A DNA stretch of 64,000 nt, taken from the NCBI RefSeq assembly GCF_016902445.1, contig NZ_JACSNX010000011.1:1-64000 (forward strand). Reading direction: 5' to 3'. Both the position numbers and the translations under genes were made by a program. This document shows positions 33,144 to 41,277 of the stretch, piece by piece. The stretch is from Oscillibacter valericigenes (GTDB lineage: Bacteria > Bacillota > Clostridia > Oscillospirales > Oscillospiraceae). The notes under the pieces are model-generated. The model saw only the letters and a program-made list of their open reading frames with translations, had not been told where the DNA came from and did not search any database. How positions within the stretch are numbered: the stretch's first letter is position 1; each line of letters begins with the position of its first letter.

Positions 33144-33753
33144 AATTTTGATCGGCGGAGGGCTGCTGCTTCTGGCAGCAGCCCTTCTTCTCGCCGGGGG
33201 AAATTTTCTGGAGGCGGATCGGGCTGCCCTGGCCTCGGAACAGGTACTTCAGCAGATGGAGCCTCCTGCGCCGGCCGAGGCAGATCCGCCGGAGGAACCG
33301 GAAGAGGTAGTCCCTGCCTATGTGCTGAATCCAGACATGGAGATGCCGGAGACGGAAGTGGATGGACATCGCTACATCGGCGTGCTGGAGATCCCGGCGC
33401 TGGAGCTGGAGCTGCCGATAATGAGCCAGTGGAGCTACCCAAATTTGAAAATAGCGCCTTGCCGATATCAGGGGTCTGCCTATCAGAACGACCTGATCCT
33501 GCTGGCCCACAACTACAGCCGGCACTTCGGACAAATCCACACGCTGGAACCGGGGGACACCGTATGCTTTACCGACGCGGATGGAACCCGGTTCATGTAT
33601 GAGGTCTCTCTGGTGGAACAGCTGGAGCGGACCGCCATTGAAGAGATGGAGAGCGGCGACTGGGATCTGACCTTGTTTACCTGCACGGTGGGCGGTGCCG
33701 CCCGGGTGACTGTCCGCTGCCAGCAGACGGATGACAATGCGGCAAGCAGGTAA
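33133..33753 (+). CDS. Sortase
   Basis: This 206-residue protein has an N-terminal membrane anchor, a Pro/Glu-rich linker and a sortase domain. Catalytic His is in LLAHNYS, Cys in TLFTC and Arg in ARVTVRC. It is short, closest to class D-type sortases by eye, but the class is uncertain. It overlaps the LPXTG gene by 11 bp, so the two are made together. It should join the LPQTG protein to the wall or to other subunits. Confidence 0.85.
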   Translation: MRRKILIGGGLLLLAAALLLAGGNFLEADRAALASEQVLQQMEPPAPAEADPPEEPEEVVPAYVLNPDMEMPETEVDGHRYIGVLEIPALELELPIMSQWSYPNLKIAPCRYQGSAYQNDLILLAHNYSRHFGQIHTLEPGDTVCFTDADGTRFMYEVSLVEQLERTAIEEMESGDWDLTLFTCTVGGAARVTVRCQQTDDNAASR

Positions 33754-33818
33754 GAGGCGGCTCCTGCTGTGTGCTGCGTTTTCACAAATCAAATGCTTGT
33801 CTTTCCGGAAAAGACGCA

Positions 33819-33865
33819 CTGGCGGCGTTCTTGTCCTAGTCAAACGCATGGCTATAGATGTCCAG
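33819..33865 (-). pseudogene. Remnant of an integrase 1 C-terminus
   Basis: Read leftward, this 47-bp piece encodes LDIYSHAFD, a stop, then DKNAA, matching the LDIYTHAFDKNK end of integrase 1 in both elements. It keeps the catalytic Tyr context but nothing else. It suggests that a third related element once ended here. Confidence 0.6.
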
Positions 33866-33921
33866 AGGATAGACGCTCAACCGCCGGCCAACACAAGGTT
33901 TTTCGGTGTTTGTCGGGTATA

Positions 33922-34063
33922 TGTCTACTTTTAGGAATAGAAACCTCGAAAAAATATCTCTGGTGTCTACTTTTGAAAAACCATACTCAGCAAAAATGTG
34001 GCTCATGTCCACTTTTGAAAATGAAATCTCAAAAATAATATTTTTCGTGTCTTCTTTTCTTGA
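33922..34063. repeat. Degenerate 42-bp tandem repeats
   Basis: TGTCTACTTTT-type units start at 33922, 33964, 34006 and 34048, exactly 42 bp apart. On the minus strand the period is 14 codons, and an open frame reads FSKVDMSHIFAEYG, FSKVDTRDIFSRFL and related units. Whether it is translated is unknown. Two copies of TGGTACAAC follow near 34066-34085. Confidence 0.7.
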
Positions 34064-34109
34064 CTGGTACAACTGGTACAACTGGTGCAAATTGTCCATT
34101 GATTAAGCT

Positions 34110-34178
34110 GCCAATCGTCGGATAAAATATTAGCCAAGTATCGGAAAAATATTTTGCCAATCGTCGGAATTTTCTTGC
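34110..34178. repeat. Three 23-bp tandem repeats (iteron-like)
   Basis: GCCAATCGTCGGATAAAATATTA, GCCAAGTATCGG... and GCCAATCGTCGG... lie head to tail with no gap, starting at 34110, 34133 and 34156. The third overlaps the -35 region of the next gene, so they may be regulator or replication-protein sites. Confidence 0.65.
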
Positions 34179-34202
34179 GCTTTCCATTGTAAAGGGTATA
34201 AT
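34175..34202 (+). promoter_or_regulatory. Promoter of the AAA/DUF4143 gene
   Basis: TTGCGC (34175-34180), a 16-bp spacer and a perfect TATAAT (34197-34202). It lies 34 bp before the start codon. Confidence 0.75.
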
Positions 34203-34235
34203 AGAAACAGAGAATAACCTGGGAGGTGCAGTGAA

Positions 34236-35510
34236 TTGAAGCAGTACCGTAAACGGATTGCAGACGAGATCCTCCAACGGAAATTGGAAGGGAAAGGTGC
34301 GGTTCTGATTGAAGGCCCCAAATGGTGCGGAAAGACCACCACCGCGGAGCAGATCGCATCCAGCGTCCTCTATATGGATGACCCGGAAAAGCGGGAACAG
34401 AATATTCAGATGGCGGAATTGAACCCCAAGCGGCTGCTGAGAGGGGATACGCCGCGCCTGATTGACGAATGGCAGCTTGCTCCCAAACTGTGGGATGCTG
34501 TCCGCTTTGAGGTAGATCACCGGGGAGAGCTGGGGCAGTTTGTGCTGACGGGGTCGGCCGTTCCACCTGATACAAAGGACATGACCCATTCCGGCACCGG
34601 ACGTTTCACATGGCTGACGATGCGTCCCATGAGCCTTTACGAATCCGGAGACTCTACGGGGGAGGTCAGTCTGGGAAATCTCTTCACTGCGCCTCAGGAA
34701 ATCGATGGGGAGTCTCATATTGACTTGGACCGACTGGCGTTTCTGGTGTGTCGGGGAGGCTGGCCTCAGGCTGTAGATCTGCGGGACGAGATTGCACTGG
34801 ACCAGGCAATGGATTACTATGATGCAGTTGTCCATTCCGACATCAACCGTGCGGACAATGTTCAAAAAAATCCAGAACGGGTGAAACGACTGATGCGTTC
34901 CTATGCCAGGAGCCAGGGAGGGCAGGTTCCCAATACGGTCATTGCCGAGGACATCTCCGTTAACGAAGATGGAAAAATCAATGAGGAGACAGTAGCGTCC
35001 TATATCAATGCGCTCAAAAAAATATTTGTGATTGAGGATATGCCTGCATGGAATCCAAATCTTCGCTCCAAGACGGCGATTCGGACATCAGATACCCGCT
35101 ACTATGTTGATCCGTCGATTGCAGCAGCGGCCTTGGGTATTGGTCCGCAGGATCTGATCGGAGATTTGAACACATTTGGATTCCTATTTGAAACGCTTTG
35201 TATCAGAGACCTTCGTGTTTTTGCAGATGCCCTGAATGGTCAGGTTTACCATTTCCGGGATAAAGATGGCCTGGAGTGCGATGCAGTAATCCACTTGAGA
35301 AATGGAAGCTACGGACTGGTGGAAATCAAGCTGGGAGGAGAGCGGGCGATCGAGGCCGGAGCGGCAAGCCTGCAAGCCCTGGGCGGAAAGATTGACACAG
35401 CAAAGATGAAGTCCCCAGCCTTTCTGATGGTTTTAACTGGAACCGGAGACTTTGCGTATCGCCGGGCGGATGGTGTCTATGTCGTGCCGATTGGATGTTT
35501 GAAAGATTGA
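34236..35510 (+). CDS. AAA ATPase with DUF4143 nuclease-like domain
   Basis: This 424-residue protein starts at a TTG (34236) with GGGAGGTG 7 nt upstream. Walker A is EGPKWCGKTTT (about 26-36), Walker B is LIDEWQ, and a sensor-like LTGSAV follows. The C-terminal DUF4143 part has a D...E-x-K pattern (ECDAVIHL, GLVEIKLGG) of PD-(D/E)XK nucleases. Such proteins are common and uncharacterised; DNA processing or a defence-like function is possible. Coding sequence here is less GC-rich than the backbone, suggesting another source. It has its own promoter behind three 23-bp repeats. Confidence 0.8.
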   Translation: MKQYRKRIADEILQRKLEGKGAVLIEGPKWCGKTTTAEQIASSVLYMDDPEKREQNIQMAELNPKRLLRGDTPRLIDEWQLAPKLWDAVRFEVDHRGELGQFVLTGSAVPPDTKDMTHSGTGRFTWLTMRPMSLYESGDSTGEVSLGNLFTAPQEIDGESHIDLDRLAFLVCRGGWPQAVDLRDEIALDQAMDYYDAVVHSDINRADNVQKNPERVKRLMRSYARSQGGQVPNTVIAEDISVNEDGKINEETVASYINALKKIFVIEDMPAWNPNLRSKTAIRTSDTRYYVDPSIAAAALGIGPQDLIGDLNTFGFLFETLCIRDLRVFADALNGQVYHFRDKDGLECDAVIHLRNGSYGLVEIKLGGERAIEAGAASLQALGGKIDTAKMKSPAFLMVLTGTGDFAYRRADGVYVVPIGCLKD

Positions 35511-35537
35511 TCTGAGTCTGTAGATACGAAAGATGCT

Positions 35538-35606
35538 GACTGCTATTTGACGACTATTTGCAAAAGGCCCGGAGCTGTTGCACTGCAATGGCTCCGGGCT
35601 TTTTCT
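35538..35606. repeat. Right arm of element B: tandem 11-bp repeats plus hairpin
   Basis: GACTGCTATTT and GACGACTATTT (35538-35559) are followed by a hairpin (AAAAGGCCCGGAGC...GCTCCGGGCTTTTT, to 35606) and a terminal CGGCCTGATAACTCCGAC. The order is the same as at 19297. Confidence 0.65.
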
Positions 35607-35680
35607 ATAAATGTGCTGAAAACTGTGCAACTCCACCGAAACCCTTGCGCTCCAACGGGCTCCCCTTTGACGGCCTGATA

Positions 35681-35726
35681 ACTCCGACTCTAAAGGTCGC
35701 TGGTTCGAATCCAGTCGGGCGTACCA
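35681..35726 (+). pseudogene. 3' half of tRNA-Arg(CCG), right end of the array
   Basis: The anticodon loop to CCA is identical to 19440-19485. The TCTAA stem strand complements TTAGA at 3904-3908, so this is the other half of the split host gene. A strong terminator follows. Confidence 0.88.
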
Positions 35727-35727
35727 G

Positions 35728-35766
35728 CTCGTCGCAAGCGGCATATCGCTTGCGACGAGTTTTTTC
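35728..35766 (+). terminator. Original tRNA-Arg terminator
   Basis: A 13-bp stem (35728-35740 with 35747-35759) and a T run directly follow the CCA end. This was probably the terminator of the undisturbed host tRNA gene. Confidence 0.8.
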
Positions 35767-36164
35767 ATTTCCTTGCAAAACGCATCGCGCGCCCATTGAA
35801 GCTGCCCCCCGCTTCCAACTGCGCCCCGCCCCGCTGGGCTCACAGTTGGTGGGCCGCCCTGCGGGCGGCGTTTCTCGGAAACGGGAAGAGATCGATTTTA
35901 ACCGCCCCTTCCAAAGACCGCCGAAAGCTATGCGCTTTCGGCGGTCTTGGCCCTGGATCGTTTTACTTTCGCTGGCCAGATCCCACCAGCGCCGGCCTTG
36001 AAGGCGGCAGTCACACTGCTGCGGATGCGGAGAGCCTTTTGGCACTGCTGACCACCACGTCGGCATCCGGAGACAGAAGCGGACAGAACGATGCCTGGAA
36101 ACCTTTCACAATAGGCGCAGGGCCGGCATCTCTCAAGATTGCCGGCCCTGCCGTTCGAAAAAAC
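35767..36164. other. Intergenic, right flank of the array
   Basis: No gene seen. A hairpin (GACCGCCGAAAG...CTTTCGGCGGTC, about 35916-35946) and the following 40 bp resemble 19486-19560, the left end of element B. A GC-rich hairpin at about 36115-36151 precedes the end of nhaC. Confidence 0.5.
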
Positions 36165-37502
36165 TTATTTTACAGACATTTCCTTCTCGGCGGCCTTCTC
36201 CTCGGGAGTGCGGAGCAGGCCGAACTGGATGGTGACACAGGTGGCGATGATGAGAGCAAACATGTAGAAGGAATAGGGTAGAACATCCAGCGGGGTGCAG
36301 CCGGCCAATTCCGTGATGATCAGGATGCCGCCGTCGTGAGGCATCAGGGCCAGGAACGCGCAGGCGAAGATGTCCACCAGGCTGGCCAGGCGCTTGGGCG
36401 CGATGCCGAACTTGCCTCCGATCTCCTTGGCGATGGGGCAGGTGACGATGATGGCGATGGTGTTGTTCACCAGGGCACCGGACAGGATGCCGGAGAGCAG
36501 GCCGATGCCATATTCGGCGCTGCGGCGGCTGTGGATCTTGGCGGTGATGGCATTCACCATCCACTCCACACCGCCGTAGTAGCGGACCAGGCCGATGATG
36601 CCGGAGATCAGGATGGCCACGATGCTGATGCTGAACATGTCACTCATCCCGGTGCCGATGGCCTGGATCCATTCAAAGAAGCCGACGGTACCCTGGGCAA
36701 TGCCGATGACGCCGGTCATCAGGATGCCAATGAACAGGACCAGGGCGACGTTGATGCCCATCAGGGCGGAAACCAGGACCACGATGTAGGGCAGGACCTG
36801 GATAACACTGTAGGCGCCGGCTTCAATGGTACCGGAACCCTGACCGCCCAAAACGGTGTAGAGGACCAGCGCGACGATGGCGGCGGGCAGAGCGATGAAG
36901 AAGTTCATGCGGAACTTGTCTTTCATCTCAGAACCGCAGCCCTGTGCGGCGGAAATGGTGGTATCGGAGATCATAGACAGGTTGTCGCCGAAATAGGAGC
37001 CGCCGATGACGGCCGCACCCACAATGGCGGGGTTCAGGCCGGCGCCGGTCGCCACGCCTATGGCCACGGGAGCCATGGCGGCGATGGTGCCCATGGAGGT
37101 GCCGATGGCGGTGGAGATGAAGCAGCACATCAGGAACACGCCGGGGATCAGCAGGGTCACAGGGATGAAGTGCAGAGCCAGATTGATCACAGAGTCCTTA
37201 CCGCCCATGGAGGCGGCAGCGCCCTGGAAGCCGCCGGCCATCAGATAGATCAGGACGATCATCATGACGCCGGAGTTGCCCATGCTCTGACAGAAGACGT
37301 CCAGCTTTTCGGTGACGGACACCTTGGGAGCCAGCATCAGTGCTGCGGCAATGCCGGCCAGAAGGGCCACATGGCGGGGGAACATGCCGAAGGGATTTTC
37401 AACGCCCATCAGGGTGAAGGTGATGCCGCAGCCGACGTACAGTGCCAGGAATACGATCAGGGGGAGGAATGCGGATGCGCCGAGTCTTTTCTGGTTTTCC
37501 AT
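36165..37502 (-). CDS. nhaC: NhaC-family Na+/H+ antiporter
   Basis: This 445-residue protein has about eleven membrane segments and the family signature GGSYFGDNLSMISDTT (about 167-182). NhaC proteins exchange Na+ for H+; some relatives couple substrate uptake to it (for example malate/lactate or amino-acid exchange). It lies 37 bp downstream of the C-S lyase gene on the same strand and is probably in the same sigma-54-controlled operon. It may therefore serve transport connected with that enzyme. Confidence 0.87.
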   Translation of the reverse strand: MENQKRLGASAFLPLIVFLALYVGCGITFTLMGVENPFGMFPRHVALLAGIAAALMLAPKVSVTEKLDVFCQSMGNSGVMMIVLIYLMAGGFQGAAASMGGKDSVINLALHFIPVTLLIPGVFLMCCFISTAIGTSMGTIAAMAPVAIGVATGAGLNPAIVGAAVIGGSYFGDNLSMISDTTISAAQGCGSEMKDKFRMNFFIALPAAIVALVLYTVLGGQGSGTIEAGAYSVIQVLPYIVVLVSALMGINVALVLFIGILMTGVIGIAQGTVGFFEWIQAIGTGMSDMFSISIVAILISGIIGLVRYYGGVEWMVNAITAKIHSRRSAEYGIGLLSGILSGALVNNTIAIIVTCPIAKEIGGKFGIAPKRLASLVDIFACAFLALMPHDGGILIITELAGCTPLDVLPYSFYMFALIIATCVTIQFGLLRTPEEKAAEKEMSVK

Positions 37503-37539
37503 AATCTTTCTCCTCTCAGTTTCCTCTACGATCTATGGA

Positions 37540-38712
37540 TCAGCGGCTGTGGACCGCGCGTTCCAACTGCGTCAGGGCTTTTTCCAGAGTGGCCCGGGGA
37601 CAGGCGGCGTTGAGCCGCAGGAAGCCGGAGCCGCCGACGCCGAAGTCGGGGCCGTAGCCCAAGGCCACACCGGCTTTTTCCACGCAGAACGTTTTCAGGG
37701 TCTCGTCGTCCATGCCAAGGGCTCTGGCGTCGATCCAGCAGAGATACGTGGCCTCCGGGGTGTTGGGCTTCAGCTCCGGCAGGCGTTCGGCGCAGAAGCT
37801 GCGGATGAAGCGCATGTTCTCGGACAGATAGACCAGAAGCTCCTCCAGCCACTCCTCGCCGTGGGTGTAGGCCTCCATGGTGGCGACCAGGGAGAAGCAG
37901 TTGTTCCGGGCGATGTCCATCCGCTTCAGCTCCGCCACATAGGCGTCCTTCCGCTCACCGCTGTTGAACACGATGGTGGAAGACTGGAGGCCTGCCAGGT
38001 TGAAGGTCTTGCTGGGGGCGATGCAGGTGGTGGTGACGGCGGCGATCCCCGGGGAGACGGAGGCCATACAGGTGTGCTTGTGGCCGTCCAGCATCAGATC
38101 CGAATGGATCTCATCGGAGATGATCTCCACGCCGTGGCGGAGGCAGATCTCGCCCATCGTCCGCAGCTCTTCGGGAGTCCACACCCGGCCCACGGGGTTG
38201 TGGGGGTTGCAGAGGATGAAGAATCTGCAGCCCCTGGCTTTTTCCTCAAAGTCCGCGAAGTCCACGGTGTAATAGCCAGCGTCATCCCGCTTCAGCGGGC
38301 TGACCACCAGCTCACGGCCGGTGTTCAGCACCACGTCGGAGAAGGGATGGTACACCGGCTGCTGAATGAGGATCTTGTCGCCGGGCTGTGTAAACATGGT
38401 CAGGACCATCCGCATGCTGGGCACCACGCCGGGGGCGAACGCCATCTTTTCCACATCGGGCCGCCAGCCGTTGCGCTTTTCCTGCCAGCCGGCAACGGCC
38501 TCAAAGTATTTGGGCGTCCGCCAGGTGTAGCCGAAAATGCCCTGGTCCGCCCGGGCCTTGATGGCGTCCACGATGCAGGGCGCTGTGCGGAAATCCATGT
38601 CCGCGATCCACAGGGGGATCACATCATTGGTCCCGTAGTGCAGCTCTGCCTCCTGAAATTTGGCCGCATAATTTTGGGAACGGTCTACGATCTCGTCAAA
38701 ATTGAATTTCAT
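37540..38712 (-). CDS. patB: MalY/PatB-type PLP C-S lyase (cystathionine beta-lyase)
   Basis: This 390-residue protein is translated from the ATG at 38712 (MKFNFDEIVDR) with GGGAGG upstream. It is a fold-type I aminotransferase-like enzyme: PLP Lys in APSKTFNLAG, CNPHNPVGRVW, and SDEIHSDLM with the cofactor Asp. MalY/PatB enzymes split cystathionine or cysteine conjugates to a thiol, pyruvate and ammonia. A near-perfect sigma-54 promoter lies 45 bp upstream and a sigma-54 activator gene lies next door, so expression is probably induced by a specific substrate. Confidence 0.88.
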   Translation of the reverse strand: MKFNFDEIVDRSQNYAAKFQEAELHYGTNDVIPLWIADMDFRTAPCIVDAIKARADQGIFGYTWRTPKYFEAVAGWQEKRNGWRPDVEKMAFAPGVVPSMRMVLTMFTQPGDKILIQQPVYHPFSDVVLNTGRELVVSPLKRDDAGYYTVDFADFEEKARGCRFFILCNPHNPVGRVWTPEELRTMGEICLRHGVEIISDEIHSDLMLDGHKHTCMASVSPGIAAVTTTCIAPSKTFNLAGLQSSTIVFNSGERKDAYVAELKRMDIARNNCFSLVATMEAYTHGEEWLEELLVYLSENMRFIRSFCAERLPELKPNTPEATYLCWIDARALGMDDETLKTFCVEKAGVALGYGPDFGVGGSGFLRLNAACPRATLEKALTQLERAVHSR

Positions 38713-38756
38713 GTATCCTGCCTCCCGATTGTTTTGTAGGACGCCAAATATAAAAA

Positions 38757-38771
38757 GCAAAAATTGTGCCA
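38757..38771 (-). promoter_or_regulatory. Sigma-54 (-24/-12) promoter upstream of patB-nhaC
   Basis: On the minus strand TGGCAC-AATTT-TTGC is an exact fit to the sigma-54 consensus TGGCAC-N5-TTGC. It starts a transcript about 33-35 nt before the patB ATG. Room for activator sites remains at 38780-38885. Confidence 0.8.
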
Positions 38772-38885
38772 AGTTTGCGGGGAGGTGAATTTTGTGAGAA
38801 TGTCCAATTTTTTGTGGATCATGTTCCGAAAAAGCGACAAAAAAGAGAGAGGGGCTTGTTTTGAAAATTGGGGAAATGAAAAAAT

Positions 38886-38919
38886 AATAGGGTGAAGTTC
38901 AAAAACTTCACCCTATTTT
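38886..38919. terminator. Terminator of the sigma-54 activator gene
   Basis: AATAGGGTGAAGTT and its complement form a 14-bp stem that includes the stop codon of the activator. AT-rich tails on both sides could allow termination in either direction. Confidence 0.75.
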
Positions 38920-40989
38920 AGGAAAGGCATTTTGTGCCAACTCTTGATACAGGGCATGTCCCCGCTGGGACAGACGGCTGCCGCCGCGGCCGCGGGAGAC
39001 GGTCACCAGGCCCAGGCGGTTCAGGGTCAGCAGGATATCGCGGATCTCCTGCTCGGTGGTGCGGAATCCCTCTTTCAATGCCCCCGAGAGCAGGGTGCCC
39101 CGCCCCATGCCCTGGTCCGCCCCGCCCAGCGTCCGAAGCAGGAAGCAGAACAGCGGTTCGCGGCCCTGGGCCGCCTGCCAGAACGCCGGGTCGCCGGATG
39201 GCTTGGGCGTGAACTGCTCGCGGGCCGGGAGCGCAGAGGGACAGAGATAGTCGGGAAGGTCGCCGCTGTCCACGCGCTCCTTTCCCAGAATAAAGAGGTA
39301 TTCCACCAGATTTGACAGCTCCCGGACGTTTCCATCCCAGCGGTAGGACCGGAGGATCGCCTGGGCGGCGGGAGAGAAGGTAAAGTGTGTGCCGGCCCGG
39401 TCCATCAGGTGCGCAGCGATCAAAAACAGATCGTCTCCCCGGTCCCGGAGCGGGGGAATGGAGATCGGCAGCGTGTTGAGACGGTAGTACAGGTCTTTGC
39501 GGAAGGTGCCCTGCCGGACACGCTCCAGCAGGTCTTCATTGGAGGCGGCGATGATCCGCACATCCGTGGGGATGATGCAGTTGCCGCCCATCCGCATGAA
39601 TTCCTTCTCCTGCAGCACGCGCAGCAGCTTGATCTGCAGCGTCTGGCTCATGGCCTCGATCTCGTCCAAAAAGAGCGTGCCCCGGTGGGCGTATTCGAAG
39701 AGGCCCAGCTTTCCGCCTTTCCTGGCGCCGGTGAAGGCGCCTTCGTCATAACCGAACAGCTCGCTCTCCAGCAGGGAGTCGGAAAGCGCGGCGCAGTTGA
39801 TGGCCACAAAGGGAAGATCCCGGCGGCGGGAGGCATTGTGAATGGAGTGGGCGAACAGCTCTTTGCCGGTGCCGCTCTCGCCGGTCAGGAGGATGGCCGA
39901 ATCCGTGGCTGCCATTCTGGCGGCGATCTGCTTGGTCCGCAGAATGGCGTCGCTCTGACCGATGATATCGTCAAAGGTGTATTTGGACTGATAGCCCCGG
40001 TGGTACATTTGCAGCCGGAACTGCTGCTGCCGCTCCTCCTCGGCGGTGAACCGCTGGAGCAGCAGGAAGCATCCGATATATTCCCCCTGCCAGTCCACCG
40101 GCGCGATGGTGAGATTGAAATAGGTGCCCTTCAGCTGGATCAGGCGGGAGGTCTTGTGGCGGCAGTCACGCTCTGTCAGCTGCCGGGAGAGGGCGGGGCA
40201 GAGCACGTGGAAGGATTGGCCGATGGACTCCTTTTTCTTCAGCCCCAGCATGCTCTCTGCCAGGTCGTTGACAGCAAAGCAGCAGCTGTTCACATCAATG
40301 CCCAGAATACCGGTCTCCAGCGTGCCCATCAGGATGTCCAGATAGGACTCCGCCTTCAGGTTGGCCCGCCACAGGGCTGCCAGGCTTTGCCCCTGATGCG
40401 CCAGGGATTCGGCATAGCTGCAGAATTCCGCACTTTTTGGGAACCAGGTGAAGCCCAGTTTCAGCGCGATCTTCAGCAGGGTATCCGTAGTAAATACCCG
40501 GGGCCCCAGATCGATCACCTGCAGCACCGTGGGCGGCACATACCGGGACTCACCGGGCGTGATGGCCAGCGTTACATCCGGCGGATAGCTGGAGCCGGGG
40601 TAGACCGGGATGAATTCGATCTGCGTGATGCCCAGATAGTTCAGCTCCGCAATGCTCTCGTATGCCATCTGGACGCTCAGATTCACCAGCATGGCCTGCG
40701 TGCCCCGGGGGAACTGCCGCAGAGCGTCGATCTCCTTTTTGAAAAATGTCAGAGACGGCGTCACGACGTGTTCCTTGTCCGGGATCAGGGCGGAGATCTG
40801 AGCAAAAGCGTCGGAAGAGGTGGCGGCAATGATATACAGATCGGCGTCAGTGGGCATCCGGGGAAAATCGCCGGCTTCTACGCTGAAGGTCTTCAGCGCG
40901 ATGCTGGAGCCGAAAAACTGGTGGAGCCGCTGAGCATAGGTCGGGCAGGTGGATGCGGCCTGCGTGATCAGAACGACGGTTTTGGCCAT
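38908..40989 (-). CDS. PrpR-like sigma-54-dependent transcriptional activator
   Basis: This 693-residue protein has an N-terminal PrpR-type receptor domain (about 1-190), a PAS domain (about 215-325) and an AAA+ sigma-54 activation domain with Walker A GESGTGKE (370-377) and GAFTGA (417-422). The C-terminus does not show the usual Fis-type helix-turn-helix. It reads as a winged helix ([21 protein letters not shown]). It probably senses a small molecule and activates the patB-nhaC operon from the nearby -24/-12 promoter. Confidence 0.87.
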   Translation of the reverse strand: MAKTVVLITQAASTCPTYAQRLHQFFGSSIALKTFSVEAGDFPRMPTDADLYIIAATSSDAFAQISALIPDKEHVVTPSLTFFKKEIDALRQFPRGTQAMLVNLSVQMAYESIAELNYLGITQIEFIPVYPGSSYPPDVTLAITPGESRYVPPTVLQVIDLGPRVFTTDTLLKIALKLGFTWFPKSAEFCSYAESLAHQGQSLAALWRANLKAESYLDILMGTLETGILGIDVNSCCFAVNDLAESMLGLKKKESIGQSFHVLCPALSRQLTERDCRHKTSRLIQLKGTYFNLTIAPVDWQGEYIGCFLLLQRFTAEEERQQQFRLQMYHRGYQSKYTFDDIIGQSDAILRTKQIAARMAATDSAILLTGESGTGKELFAHSIHNASRRRDLPFVAINCAALSDSLLESELFGYDEGAFTGARKGGKLGLFEYAHRGTLFLDEIEAMSQTLQIKLLRVLQEKEFMRMGGNCIIPTDVRIIAASNEDLLERVRQGTFRKDLYYRLNTLPISIPPLRDRGDDLFLIAAHLMDRAGTHFTFSPAAQAILRSYRWDGNVRELSNLVEYLFILGKERVDSGDLPDYLCPSALPAREQFTPKPSGDPAFWQAAQGREPLFCFLLRTLGGADQGMGRGTLLSGALKEGFRTTEQEIRDILLTLNRLGLVTVSRGRGGSRLSQRGHALYQELAQNAFPKIG

Positions 40990-41277
40990 GACATTTCTAC
41001 CTCATGCTGTTTTGCAGAAATTCCGAATTCAGCACAGAGCCCATGGTGTGCGTGCAGAACACCGTGCCGAATGTTTCTCACATAAAAGAACGCCATGGCT
41101 TTAATATAGCATAGGAGGAAGCCTGCTGTCAAAAACGCCTGCGATGAATCTCGTTGCAGATCCATTCGAATGACGATGCCAGCTTGGGATGTGCCTGGAA
41201 TCCACAGTTGACCACACGAGATGGGAAACTCCGCCCTCCTGGACCCAGGATGCGGACGGTCTGGATCTGCACTGCTC
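40990..41277. other. Intergenic before the sigma-54 activator gene
   Basis: About 290 bp with no gene. It contains the presumed leftward promoter of the activator and the end of the liv operon transcript. No clear terminator is seen after the aminotransferase. Confidence 0.35.

Larger units (their letters stand above)
19440..35688. mobile_element. Integrative mobilizable element B in tRNA-Arg(CCG)
   Basis: It is bounded by core copies at 19440-19447 and 35681-35688, inside 46-bp direct repeats of the tRNA 3' half. The backbone matches element A gene by gene: two recombinases, relaxase with embedded gene, MobC, RepA, antisense RNA, DUF6076. After 26.7 kb it carries a surface module with its own recombinases and a candidate promoter switch, then repeat arrays and an AAA/DUF4143 gene. 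No transfer apparatus is seen, so it is mobilizable rather than conjugative. Confidence 0.85.

Noticed and set aside
33922-34178. Short CRISPR array
   Set aside because: The units (42 and 23 bp) are contiguous tandem repeats without unique spacers of regular length, and no cas genes are in the window.
36336-37613. A 425-codon plus-strand open frame rich in Asp/Gly/His opposite nhaC
   Set aside because: Typical antisense shadow of a membrane protein gene; no ribosome site, no domain pattern.
38363-39418. Hairpin-rich plus-strand frames in 38.3-39.4 kb
   Set aside because: They are opposite patB and the sigma-54 activator and have no supporting signals.
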